Position numbers and translations under genes: made by a program
Part shown: in pieces, positions 1-6,338 of the stretch
How the letters are laid out: each line of letters begins with the position of its first letter
Numbering within the stretch: the first letter of the stretch is position 1
The notes under the pieces: model-generated
Databases searched by the model: none
What the model was told of the DNA's origin: nothing
What the model saw: the letters and a program-made list of their open reading frames with translations, nothing else
From: Nitrososphaerota archaeon
GTDB lineage: Archaea; Thermoproteota; Nitrososphaeria; Nitrososphaerales; UBA183
Reading direction: 5' to 3'
NCBI GenBank assembly: GCA_027886925.1
Contig: JAPCJN010000025.1
Location: 4,814-11,489, forward strand
DNA: 6,676 nt

Positions 1-900
1 TTGTATCTTGTCCGGGTTGTATGGCGCAACGAGCACGTCACACGCGTTCATGAAGTTCGGTATCAGCTCGTAGGATATCGGACCGGTGAACGTGAACGAC
101 GCGCCTAACCCGGAGGAGGCGACCCTCGACTGCGTCTCCTTGTAATACGGCCCGACCATGAGGAACTTGACTTCGGGTCTTTTCGCCAGTATGCGCTTGG
201 CCGCTTCGATGAGTTCGGCGATGCCGTGCCATTCCTGGAATGTGCCGACGTATCCTACTACCGGCCCGGTGCCCAGCGAATACTCCCTGCGCACCTCGAG
301 TCCCGCTCCTTTGTCTGGCTTGAAAAGCACCGTGTCGACCGCTCCTGTGACTATCTCGACCTTCGAGTCTTCGACCTGCCCCTCGAACAGCCCTCTTGTG
401 TACGCCACTATCTTGGTCGCCCTCTTGAGCTGTAGCCCCGTCACCCGGTTCCCGATCACCTCGAGGACGAGGGGCCTGCCGGTGATGATGCTCGCTAACG
501 CCCCGGCCCCGAACGACGTCTCTCTCTCGAAGACCACGTCGATGGAGAAGTCTCGGACTATCTTCACCACTTCCAGGGCGACGTAGAGGGGGAACATGGT
601 CTTGAGGTATACCTCGTACGACTTCCAGAGGAGGGGCGAAGTCCCTCCCCTATACGATCCGCGCGCGCTTACGTCGACGAAGCTCGACTTTGACGAAGAG
701 AAGAAGATCCCCCTCTGGAGCCTATGGATCGCCACTCCGGAGATGCGCTCGAACATGGGTTGAGACGCGTTCACGCGCCTCGCGACGACGTGGACGTCGT
801 GTCCTTTCTCCTGGAGGTGACGCGCTACCTCGAACACGTGGGTGGACGACCCGCGGTAGTGCGGGACCGCGACGTCCGCCGCCACATAACAGATCCTCAA
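1..900 (-). CDS. GT4-type glycosyltransferase, partial (C-terminus off window)
   Basis: This is a GT-B-fold glycosyltransferase that probably transfers a sugar from a nucleotide-sugar donor to a lipid- or glycan-linked acceptor on the cytoplasmic side of the membrane. Exactly 300 codons are visible and the frame is open to the window edge. The N-terminal half opens with beta-strand MRICYVAAD, then PHYRGSSTHVFEVARHLQEKGHDVHVV (residues 13-39, split here as PHYRGSSTHVFEVA and RHLQEKGHDVHVV), the acceptor-side Rossmann domain usual for GT4. PLVLEVIGN (143-151) matches the GT4 'PlvlEvN' strand. The donor-side domain begins near VVGYVGTFQEWHGIAELIEA (214-233). The catalytic E-x7-E region lies beyond the window. 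The start is TTG at 900-898: an in-frame TAA lies 18 nt upstream, and the next candidate (GTG, codon 6) would remove the first beta-strand. It follows the acyltransferase gene by 33 nt. The exact sugar is unknown. Confidence 0.88.
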   Translation of the reverse strand, partial: MRICYVAADVAVPHYRGSSTHVFEVARHLQEKGHDVHVVARRVNASQPMFERISGVAIHRLQRGIFFSSSKSSFVDVSARGSYRGGTSPLLWKSYEVYLKTMFPLYVALEVVKIVRDFSIDVVFERETSFGAGALASIITGRPLVLEVIGNRVTGLQLKRATKIVAYTRGLFEGQVEDSKVEIVTGAVDTVLFKPDKGAGLEVRREYSLGTGPVVGYVGTFQEWHGIAELIEAAKRILAKRPEVKFLMVGPYYKETQSRVASSGLGASFTFTGPISYELIPNFMNACDVLVAPYNPDKIQ

Positions 901-933
901 GCTTGCTTGTGCCCCTTATCCCTGCTTCCGAAC
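901..933 (-). other. 33-nt spacer between acyltransferase and glycosyltransferase genes
   Basis: This is the longest gap between genes in the window. Read on the minus strand it holds AAGGGG about 11 nt before the TTG start, a weak ribosome-binding candidate. I see no TATA-like box, no T-tract terminator and no convincing hairpin. It is most simply an intra-operon spacer. Confidence 0.6.
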
Positions 934-1542
934 TTAGAGGAAGGGAGGATGGTAGTCGCCAGGGACGTATTGGAACTCTTGGCGCTTCCGTTCGGCGATG
1001 GGCTTCGCGGGGTTGCCCCCCACTACCGTGTAAGGAGGGACGTCCTTCGTCACTACGCACCCGCCGGCGAGGACTGCCGCCTCTCCCACGGTGACTCCCC
1101 CCAAGACTATCACATTGGTGGCGAGCCACGCGTAATCCTCGATCACGATGGGCTCGTATTTCGCTTCGAACCGCGGCGAGTTGATGTCGTGCTTCGCGGT
1201 GATGATGACCGCCCCGTCCGAGATGTTGACGTTCTTGCCTATCTTGACGCCGCCCGTGCAATAGAGGTTGGCGCGACCTATGAACGTCCCGTCGCCAACC
1301 TCGAGTTCGTTGGGACTGGCGAGGTACACCCCCCTCCTGATGACGCAGTTCCGGCCGACCTTCATCCCCACCCTCCTGTAGAGATAGAGTCGAAGCTTTA
1401 GCCCGTGGAGCCGCCCGATGTTGTAGGCGACCTTGGTGGCAAAGTAGGAGCCCCTGCTGTTTCGAAGGCGCGAAGGTTCGGCCACCGGAAGCGCGCTGTC
1501 CCCTATCGCTGATGAGGCATCATCGTTCGCTGCCTCTGTCAA
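934..1542 (-). CDS. Hexapeptide-repeat (left-handed beta-helix) sugar acyltransferase
   Basis: This is a probable acetyl-CoA-dependent O- or N-acetyltransferase of the LacA/NodL/WbbJ-like superfamily, acting in the cytoplasm on a sugar or glycan intermediate. Hexapeptide repeats ([LIV]-G-x4 type) run from about residue 61 to 168, with turns such as KVGRNCVI, EVGDGTFIG, KIGKNVNISDG, VTVGEAAVLAGG and VVTKDVPP. The TAKHD loop carries His118, which aligns with the catalytic histidine of this family. The GGNPAKPIAER end (175-185) is the usual C-terminal signature. A helical segment (33-57) precedes the coil, as in many trimeric members. Residues 1-32 are a polar, probably disordered extension. The TTG start overlaps the upstream stop as TTGA, and a strong GGGAGGGTG lies 5 nt before it. 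The acceptor cannot be read from sequence. Confidence 0.92.
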   Translation of the reverse strand: MTEAANDDASSAIGDSALPVAEPSRLRNSRGSYFATKVAYNIGRLHGLKLRLYLYRRVGMKVGRNCVIRRGVYLASPNELEVGDGTFIGRANLYCTGGVKIGKNVNISDGAVIITAKHDINSPRFEAKYEPIVIEDYAWLATNVIVLGGVTVGEAAVLAGGCVVTKDVPPYTVVGGNPAKPIAERKRQEFQYVPGDYHPPFL

Positions 1543-2606
1543 ACGGGCACCCTCCCGTCGGATGGCCCTCTTCCGGGTCCCACCTCTTCTTCTCCTTTCT
1601 TCTTCGTCCCGCTCTGCTTCTCGACCCCTCTTGCATAAGCAACGTACCTCTCGAGGCCGTCCGCGAGGGAGACGGTCGCGGAGTAACCGATCAGGCGGCC
1701 CGCTCTGGAGCTGTCACCTGCGAGCCTGCTGATATCGCCAGGCTTCGGGCTCGCGAACACGACAGGAACCTTGACGCCGCACAGCGACATCACCATCTCC
1801 GAGAGCTCCAGGATGCTCACCTCCTTGCCCCCTCCTCCTACGTTGAGGATCTGGCCCCCCATTCGGGGTGCGGTGTAGGCGAGGAGGTTTGCGCGGACGA
1901 CGTCCTCGACGTGGAGGAAGTCCCTCGTCTGCCTTCCGTCGCCGAAGATGGTCAGCGGGGCGTTGTTCAGCGCCCTGTGGACGAAGATGGGGATCACCCC
2001 GTAGTCTTCGCTGACGTTCTGTCTAGGGCCGTAGACGTTGAAATAACGTAGCATGCAGACATCGACGCCATAGACCCCGTGATAGAGAATGCAATAGTGC
2101 TCCGCGGAGAGCTTGCTCGCCGCGTAAGGCGATATGGGGTTCAAAGGATGATCCTCGTCGATCGGTATCCTGACAGGGTTTCCATAGACGCTCCCCGACG
2201 AAGCGTGAACCACCCTCACCCCACTCTTCCTCGCGTACTCGAGGATCCTGATCGTGTTACCCGTGTTGACAGCCAGGTCGGTGAGTGGGTCCTTGAACGA
2301 CGGAATCAGGGCCCTCGCGGCCTCGTTGAATATGCAGTCGAGCGGGCCCGCCTCATCGTAGTCGAACTCCCTGACGTCCCGCTGGATCAGCTTGACCCCG
2401 TCTCCTATGTGCTCGAGGTTCTCCTTTCTTCCCGTGGATAGGTCGTCGACGACCACGACCTGTCCGCCCAACCCCACGAGCCTCTCGACGAGGTGGGAGC
2501 CGATGAAACCCGCTCCTCCAGTGACCAAGAAGCGCTTCCCTGTGAATTGCTCTGGTTTCAGATCCCCTTTTGGTCGGGCGTCTTCCGTGGCAGCGAGGGG
2601 GGTCAT
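1539..2606 (-). CDS. NAD-dependent nucleotide-sugar epimerase (UDP-glucose 4-epimerase type, extended SDR)
   Basis: This is a cytoplasmic NAD(P)-binding enzyme of the extended short-chain dehydrogenase family that likely interconverts or modifies a UDP-sugar for the neighbouring glycosyltransferases. The dinucleotide-binding motif TGGAGFIGSH has its glycines at residues 30, 33 and 36. VVVDDLSTG (51-59) ends with the acidic pair typical of NAD binding. SSGSVYG (136-142) and Y161-x3-K165 give the Ser/Tyr/Lys catalytic set. RYFNVYGPRQ (187-196) and FGDGRQTRDFLHVEDV (221-236) are typical sugar-nucleotide-binding signatures. At 355 residues it is longer than the usual 310-330, owing to a polar 22-residue N-terminal extension and a charged tail of about 28 residues (Lys3-Glu3, Gly/Pro-rich). 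ATG at 2606 overlaps the upstream stop as ATGA, and the 3' end overlaps the acyltransferase start by 4 nt. 4-Epimerase is the best guess, but dehydratase or other epimerase activity is possible. Confidence 0.93.
   Translation of the reverse strand: MTPLAATEDARPKGDLKPEQFTGKRFLVTGGAGFIGSHLVERLVGLGGQVVVVDDLSTGRKENLEHIGDGVKLIQRDVREFDYDEAGPLDCIFNEAARALIPSFKDPLTDLAVNTGNTIRILEYARKSGVRVVHASSGSVYGNPVRIPIDEDHPLNPISPYAASKLSAEHYCILYHGVYGVDVCMLRYFNVYGPRQNVSEDYGVIPIFVHRALNNAPLTIFGDGRQTRDFLHVEDVVRANLLAYTAPRMGGQILNVGGGGKEVSILELSEMVMSLCGVKVPVVFASPKPGDISRLAGDSSRAGRLIGYSATVSLADGLERYVAYARGVEKQSGTKKKGEEEVGPGRGPSDGRVPV
1548..1556 (-). promoter_or_regulatory. Strong Shine-Dalgarno for the acyltransferase gene
   Basis: On the minus strand this reads GGGAGGGTG, close to the archaeal anti-SD complement GGAGGTG, and lies 5 nt before the TTG at 1542. 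It is embedded in the last codons of the epimerase gene (Gly-Arg-Val). It supports TTG rather than a downstream codon as the start of the acyltransferase. Confidence 0.75.
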
Positions 2607-3799
2607 CGGTCGCGTCGCTTCTCCACGCTATAAAGAGCCTCCAGTTTTTCGACCATCGAGTCGAGGGTGTACCTCTCTTCTACGGCCGCCCTTGCGTTGT
2701 GTTCGAGGGTGACGAGGTACTCCTTGTCGTTCATGAGCCTTCGCAGGTATGCCGCAAGGGCGGCTTCGTCCCCGCGTTCCATCAAGAGGCCCGCGCCGTC
2801 CGAGAGCACGTCAGGGATCCCTCCTGGCACGTTGGTGGAGATCACCGCCCTGCCGCAGCTGAGCCCTTCGAGGATCGTGCAGGAGATCGGGCCGCCGACG
2901 TTCGAAGGCAGCACCACGATGTCGGACGCCCCGTACAGGCGCAGCAGACGACCGTCGTCCCTCACAGGCCCCTGGAACTCCACCGACCCATTCAGGTCCG
3001 TTTCTCGTACCAGTTCCTTGTATTCGTTCGCCATCGGCCCGCTGCCGACAAGGACGAGGCGCGCCTCGGGTACTTCTCTGTGCACCTGACCGAAAGCGTT
3101 GAGAAGGCACCTGACCCCCTTGATCTCCGAGAGCGCCCCCACAAACAGCACCTGCTTGGTCTGACCGTTCATCGGTGGGGGGACGAACTTTCTGTGGTCG
3201 ACTCCGGTGTGGACCAGCCTTATCTTTCCGCTTATCGAATCGCCATAAATCTTAAGCATGTACCTCCTCACTCCGGGCGACTGGGCTATGACGACGTTTG
3301 CTCGTCCCAGGACGAATCTCTCGAAGAGAAGCCCCAGACCGACCTCGCGAGAGGGCTTCCACCACAGCTCCCGAGGCCACAGCAGCTCGGTGCCGTGCGT
3401 GGTGATGAAGAGCGGCACCCCGAACAGGTACTTGGCAGGGATTGCGGCGAACCCAGCGGCGCAGCCATGGACATGGACGACGTCGAAATGATGCTTTCGC
3501 TGGAGCCGAAGGATGGTCAGCATCTCCTCCGACACCAGCCCCGCCTTGTTGAAGAAGCTCCCCGACCTGAAGTTCACAGACGTCCTGACCACCCTGATCC
3601 CGTAGAAGAGCTCCTCCCTCGGCGTCCCCTCCACCCCGCGCGTCACCAAGTACACCAGGTGTCCCCTCTCGGCGAGCTTCCTCGCGTGGTCGAAGACGCA
3701 CCTGGTCGAGCCATCGATCTTCGGGTAGAACGACGAGGAGACGATCAGGATCTTCAGCTTCGATGAGGCAAGGCTAGAATTCAATTTTTGTCCTTCCAC
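2603..3799 (-). CDS. GT4-type (GT-B) glycosyltransferase, complete
   Basis: This is a cytoplasmic or membrane-associated retaining-type glycosyltransferase, probably adding a sugar during surface-glycan assembly. The 398 residues cover both GT-B domains. The N-terminal Rossmann domain starts at LKILIVSSSFYPKIDGSTR (15-33) and includes VVHVHG (107-112) and THGTELLWPRE (134-144). IRLVHTGVD (193-201) begins the linker. The donor domain carries VLFVGALSEIKGV (217-229), with Gly221 and Lys227, and RLVLVGSGP (247-255). The nucleotide-sugar loop reads SNVGGPISCTILEGLSCGRAV (299-319, split as SNVGGPISCTIL and EGLSCGRAV). Its second Glu (311) is present, but the position eight residues before it is Gly303 where GT4 enzymes usually have Glu. 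The given start is GTG at 3799. A TTG at 3784 has a stronger Shine-Dalgarno in front and would remove five non-conserved residues. The 3' end overlaps the epimerase by ATGA. Confidence 0.93.
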   Translation of the reverse strand: MEGQKLNSSLASSKLKILIVSSSFYPKIDGSTRCVFDHARKLAERGHLVYLVTRGVEGTPREELFYGIRVVRTSVNFRSGSFFNKAGLVSEEMLTILRLQRKHHFDVVHVHGCAAGFAAIPAKYLFGVPLFITTHGTELLWPRELWWKPSREVGLGLLFERFVLGRANVVIAQSPGVRRYMLKIYGDSISGKIRLVHTGVDHRKFVPPPMNGQTKQVLFVGALSEIKGVRCLLNAFGQVHREVPEARLVLVGSGPMANEYKELVRETDLNGSVEFQGPVRDDGRLLRLYGASDIVVLPSNVGGPISCTILEGLSCGRAVISTNVPGGIPDVLSDGAGLLMERGDEAALAAYLRRLMNDKEYLVTLEHNARAAVEERYTLDSMVEKLEALYSVEKRRDR

Positions 3800-3800
3800 C
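3791..3800 (-). promoter_or_regulatory. Shine-Dalgarno that questions the glycosyltransferase start
   Basis: The minus strand reads GGTGGAAGGA here, 6 nt before a TTG at 3784-3782 that is in frame with the glycosyltransferase. The annotated GTG (3799-3797) lies inside this motif and has only AGGGA about 6 nt before it. The TTG start is therefore at least equally likely. Confidence 0.55.
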
Positions 3801-3808
3801 TTGAATCC

Positions 3809-4144
3809 CTATCGATCGTGGACATAGTTGTAGCCCAACACTGCGAGCGTCACGCCAGGTATCACGACGCTCAGGGGGAGTCCGGGGTTGGTGGTCTCGA
3901 GGGAGACCACGCCGGTGATGAGCGCGAGGTTCCATGCGATCGCAAAGAAAACGCGATCGAAGGCCGATGCGTCCCTGTTCAGGAGGAAGGTCATGCAGTA
4001 TCCTGGTATGATGACGAGGTACGGGAGGATGACTGTGTGGGGGATCCCTTTTAGAGCGGGGACTGTCGTAGCGAGTACAAGCAGCGAATAGCTTGCGCAC
4101 ACGATGTAGCGGAGTTGCTGGCGCGCGCGACCCAGGGCGTTCAT
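3809..4144 (-). CDS. Small four-helix membrane protein, DUF1616-like N-terminal region
   Basis: The function is unknown. The 111-residue product has four hydrophobic segments (about 12-31, 35-55, 64-82 and 88-107) with a short basic N-terminus (Arg6, Arg8, Arg12). The second to third segments read LPYLVIIPGYCMTFLL, then an acidic/basic turn with Asp63-Arg64, then AIAWNLALITGVV. This resembles the 'PGY ... dR' region of archaeal DUF1616 membrane proteins as I recall the family. Those are usually longer, with an extracellular C-terminal domain that is missing here. ATG at 4144 abuts the TAA of the large membrane protein gene (TAAATG), so translation is probably coupled, and the stop is TAG at 3811-3809. 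Stable co-transcription with the 730-residue membrane protein suggests they work together in the membrane. That is inference, as is the family match. Confidence 0.75.
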   Translation of the reverse strand: MNALGRARQQLRYIVCASYSLLVLATTVPALKGIPHTVILPYLVIIPGYCMTFLLNRDASAFDRVFFAIAWNLALITGVVSLETTNPGLPLSVVIPGVTLAVLGYNYVHDR

Positions 4145-6337
4145 TTATTTCCAGCGCCCCCTCACGTATTTTTCGATCAGCGCCAGAGCGATCAGCGGGA
4201 CCAATATGACGAACCCCGCCACGATCCCGGGGATTACGGCGATCACCGTCTTTTCGGGCGTCAGCTCTCCCACCCTGACGCCGCCGTCGCCCAACAGCAG
4301 GGCGCAAAGGAGCACGGCGAGGGCCGTGGAGGTTCGCCCCATCCTCTTGAGGTAGGCAAACGGCACCAGCCCTGCGAAGAACAGTATCTTGCCTGCGGAC
4401 ATCACATACGTGGGGCTCACAGAGCCACCCAACGCTCCCCCGATCCCGTAGAGGAAGCTCTTGAACGATAACGAGGAGGCGAAAGCGCTCCCGAACGCGT
4501 AGCTGGAGGAGCCGAACAGGAGGATCCCCTGGAATGCGAACTGGCCGAGGAAGAACGGGCTTACGAGGATTATTATCGCGATCCCGGCTATCAGCGCAAA
4601 GTCGCTCAGCTTGACTCTCGGCCCTACCCCTGATGACGCGGTCCCGATGAGCACTCCGATGAGCCCTGCGGCGAGTCTTGGGGTGCTTCCTCCGCCGAAC
4701 CCCAGGAGCCCGACGGTTGTCAAGTCATGGGCGCCGGAGACGACCGCGTGGAGGGATATCGGCACGGCGAGCAAGGCGCTCGTCACCACGTAGACCACTT
4801 CGCTGAAGGTGAATACGAACACCCCCGTCGCGACCACCGTCGCGAGGTGCGACATGTCGGTCAGCGACGTCGTGTCCAACGCGAGCGAGCCCAGCGCCGC
4901 CCAACCCAGCAGTATCAGCACGAACGAGAGGACTGCCTCCAGGATCTCGACCGTCTTGTATCCTGAGTTGCTGATCGAAAGGCCTGCCACGTTGCCCCGG
5001 GTGACGCTCGACATGTAGGTCGCGAGAGTCTGAGTCTCATTGGCGTTCAAGTTGGCGGCAGAGCCCACGGTGACGATGTTCTCAGGCGGGACGACGGCCT
5101 GTATCTGGTCAACGATGCCCGGGTCGGCAGAGTGGTCGATGACCACGAGCGGGATGTCGCCGGTGGCCAGAGCCGGGATAAGGAACTTCGTCACCTCCGG
5201 AAGCTCTAGGGAAGGGTAGTTTGAGACGACGAGCATGTTGATCTGCCCTATGCTAGCCATCGTCGTTATGTCGGAGTAGTCCTGGGACGGGGTGATCGCG
5301 AACACGTTGCCCCGGGCTCCATCGAGGCTCGACTGGATCTGGCTCACACTGGCGGGGTCGGCGACCACGTAGGCCTTCAGCCGGGGGTCCGGTCCGGCCA
5401 CGGCGCCGACGGCGACCATGAGCAGTGCGCAGAGCAAGAAGAGCGAGAGGAGTTTCTTTGGCTGAAACAGGCCCTTCAAACCCGACCTCAGGTTCGACCG
5501 CAGCAATGACGGGCGACCGGCGCCAGACGACGGCGTCACCCTTCGCAAAAGCCCTGCCGCGCCAGACAAGATCAGCCTGCCTCGAGGGAACAGGTTCAGG
5601 CCAGCCAGCACCACCATCCCGAGGGCGACGACCGTGACGGCGATGCTCGCGGGGACGAAGTCGGTGGGTTGCATGACCAGGAGGGCGGTAGCGGGATTGA
5701 CGAGGTACGTCGTCCCGGCGCTCGTCCTGTTGGTCGGAAACGAGAGAGGGAGGGCGGAGCCGTAGGAATCGTATTGCTGGGAGAGGACGCTCCCCGGGGG
5801 TACGTCCATGGTCTGCGAGTACGAGATCCCGCCGTTCAAGCCCGTAAACTCGACCAGTGGATTGGTTGCGAGGTATCTCCACAGGAAGGCGCTTCCCCCT
5901 TGGGTGCCCGAGATCGTAGCCGAGAAGGACGAAGCATTGGCAGGGATGATCGAATCGTATCCGATGTAGATTCCAAACCTCCCTGGGATGATCCTATAGG
6001 ATAGGCTCACGTTGGCGCCCCTTATCATGACCGACTCGTTGAAATGGGAGGCTCTGAACGACGTGAGGATCTCCACTGAAGTGTTCTGATTGTTGTCAAG
6101 GGTGGGCACGATTATGGAGGCAGTGACCTGGTTGACACCTGAACCCACAAAGTCGTAGGTTGGGCTCAGCTCGAGGTGCACCGCCACGGTGGCATACTGG
6201 TTGACAATGGGAGCGCCCCCGCCCTGCTGTTGTTGCTGAGCCGAGACGGCCGGAGGAGGAACCAGCACGATGATCGCCAGCATCAGGGCGACCCACGCAA
6301 TAGAGCCGCCGAATAGGAGGCCTGCTCGTCGTCTCAA
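4145..6337 (-). CDS. Large multi-pass membrane protein with two extracytoplasmic domains, function unknown
   Basis: I do not recognise this 730-residue protein as a named family. It begins with MRRR and a hydrophobic stretch (7-29) ending in AVSA at 30-33, a plausible signal peptide cleaved before a Gln5-Gly3 linker. Residues 43-225 form a beta-rich, Asn/Ser/Thr-rich outer domain with N-X-S/T sequons at Asn85, 100, 109, 134 and 203. A membrane segment (228-250), a basic inner loop (251-295) and a second segment (296-315) lead to an alpha/beta outer domain (316-460) with alternating strands such as KAYVVAD, MLVVSNY, PLVVIDH and IVTVGS, and a sixth sequon at Asn433. About nine further membrane segments follow (roughly 464-487, 500-525, 552-569, 577-597, 601-621, 628-640, 644-663, 669-683 and 697-721), ending in the basic tail KYVRGRWK. 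The charges fit positive-inside topology. The TTG start lies 1 nt after the previous gene's TAG. It is the only start codon before Met19 and keeps the basic N-terminus. Confidence 0.88.
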   Translation of the reverse strand: MRRRAGLLFGGSIAWVALMLAIIVLVPPPAVSAQQQQQGGGAPIVNQYATVAVHLELSPTYDFVGSGVNQVTASIIVPTLDNNQNTSVEILTSFRASHFNESVMIRGANVSLSYRIIPGRFGIYIGYDSIIPANASSFSATISGTQGGSAFLWRYLATNPLVEFTGLNGGISYSQTMDVPPGSVLSQQYDSYGSALPLSFPTNRTSAGTTYLVNPATALLVMQPTDFVPASIAVTVVALGMVVLAGLNLFPRGRLILSGAAGLLRRVTPSSGAGRPSLLRSNLRSGLKGLFQPKKLLSLFLLCALLMVAVGAVAGPDPRLKAYVVADPASVSQIQSSLDGARGNVFAITPSQDYSDITTMASIGQINMLVVSNYPSLELPEVTKFLIPALATGDIPLVVIDHSADPGIVDQIQAVVPPENIVTVGSAANLNANETQTLATYMSSVTRGNVAGLSISNSGYKTVEILEAVLSFVLILLGWAALGSLALDTTSLTDMSHLATVVATGVFVFTFSEVVYVVTSALLAVPISLHAVVSGAHDLTTVGLLGFGGGSTPRLAAGLIGVLIGTASSGVGPRVKLSDFALIAGIAIIILVSPFFLGQFAFQGILLFGSSSYAFGSAFASSLSFKSFLYGIGGALGGSVSPTYVMSAGKILFFAGLVPFAYLKRMGRTSTALAVLLCALLLGDGGVRVGELTPEKTVIAVIPGIVAGFVILVPLIALALIEKYVRGRWK
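6224..6238 (-). repeat. Glutamine codon tract (five CAG/CAA)
   Basis: Five consecutive Gln codons (residues 34-38 of the large membrane protein) follow the predicted signal-peptide cleavage site and precede three glycines. Codons are mixed CAG and CAA, so it is not a pure trinucleotide repeat. It probably encodes a flexible linker and would become the mature N-terminus. Confidence 0.6.
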
Positions 6338-6338
6338 G

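Noticed and set aside
901..933. A possible promoter for the last glycosyltransferase gene
   Set aside because: The 33-nt spacer is GC-rich without a TATA-like element, and the surrounding genes are co-directional and close together.
724..1401. A 225-codon plus-strand open frame across the acyltransferase and glycosyltransferase junction
   Set aside because: No domain is seen, and it overlaps two well-supported minus-strand genes. The composition is typical of an antisense shadow.
3252..3701. A 149-codon minus-strand frame within the complete glycosyltransferase
   Set aside because: It is an out-of-frame reading dominated by Arg, Gly and Ala, wholly inside a gene with conserved motifs in another frame.
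2570..3766. A 398-codon open frame on the plus strand opposite the complete glycosyltransferase
   Set aside because: It is rich in Arg, His, Pro and Asp with no recognisable domain, and sits antisense to a gene with clear GT-B motifs. GC-rich third positions on the minus strand readily produce such shadows.
4162..4176. An A-rich stretch (minus strand GAAAAATAC) about 26 nt before the ATG of the four-helix protein, at the spacing of an archaeal TATA box
   Set aside because: It lies in codons for Glu-Lys-Tyr near the end of the large membrane protein, has no clear BRE, and the genes abut. Translational coupling explains the start better than an internal promoter.
5253..5882. A 209-codon minus-strand frame within the large membrane protein gene
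   Set aside because: It is rich in Arg and Pro with no domain, and overlaps a frame with coherent signal peptide, membrane segments and sequons.
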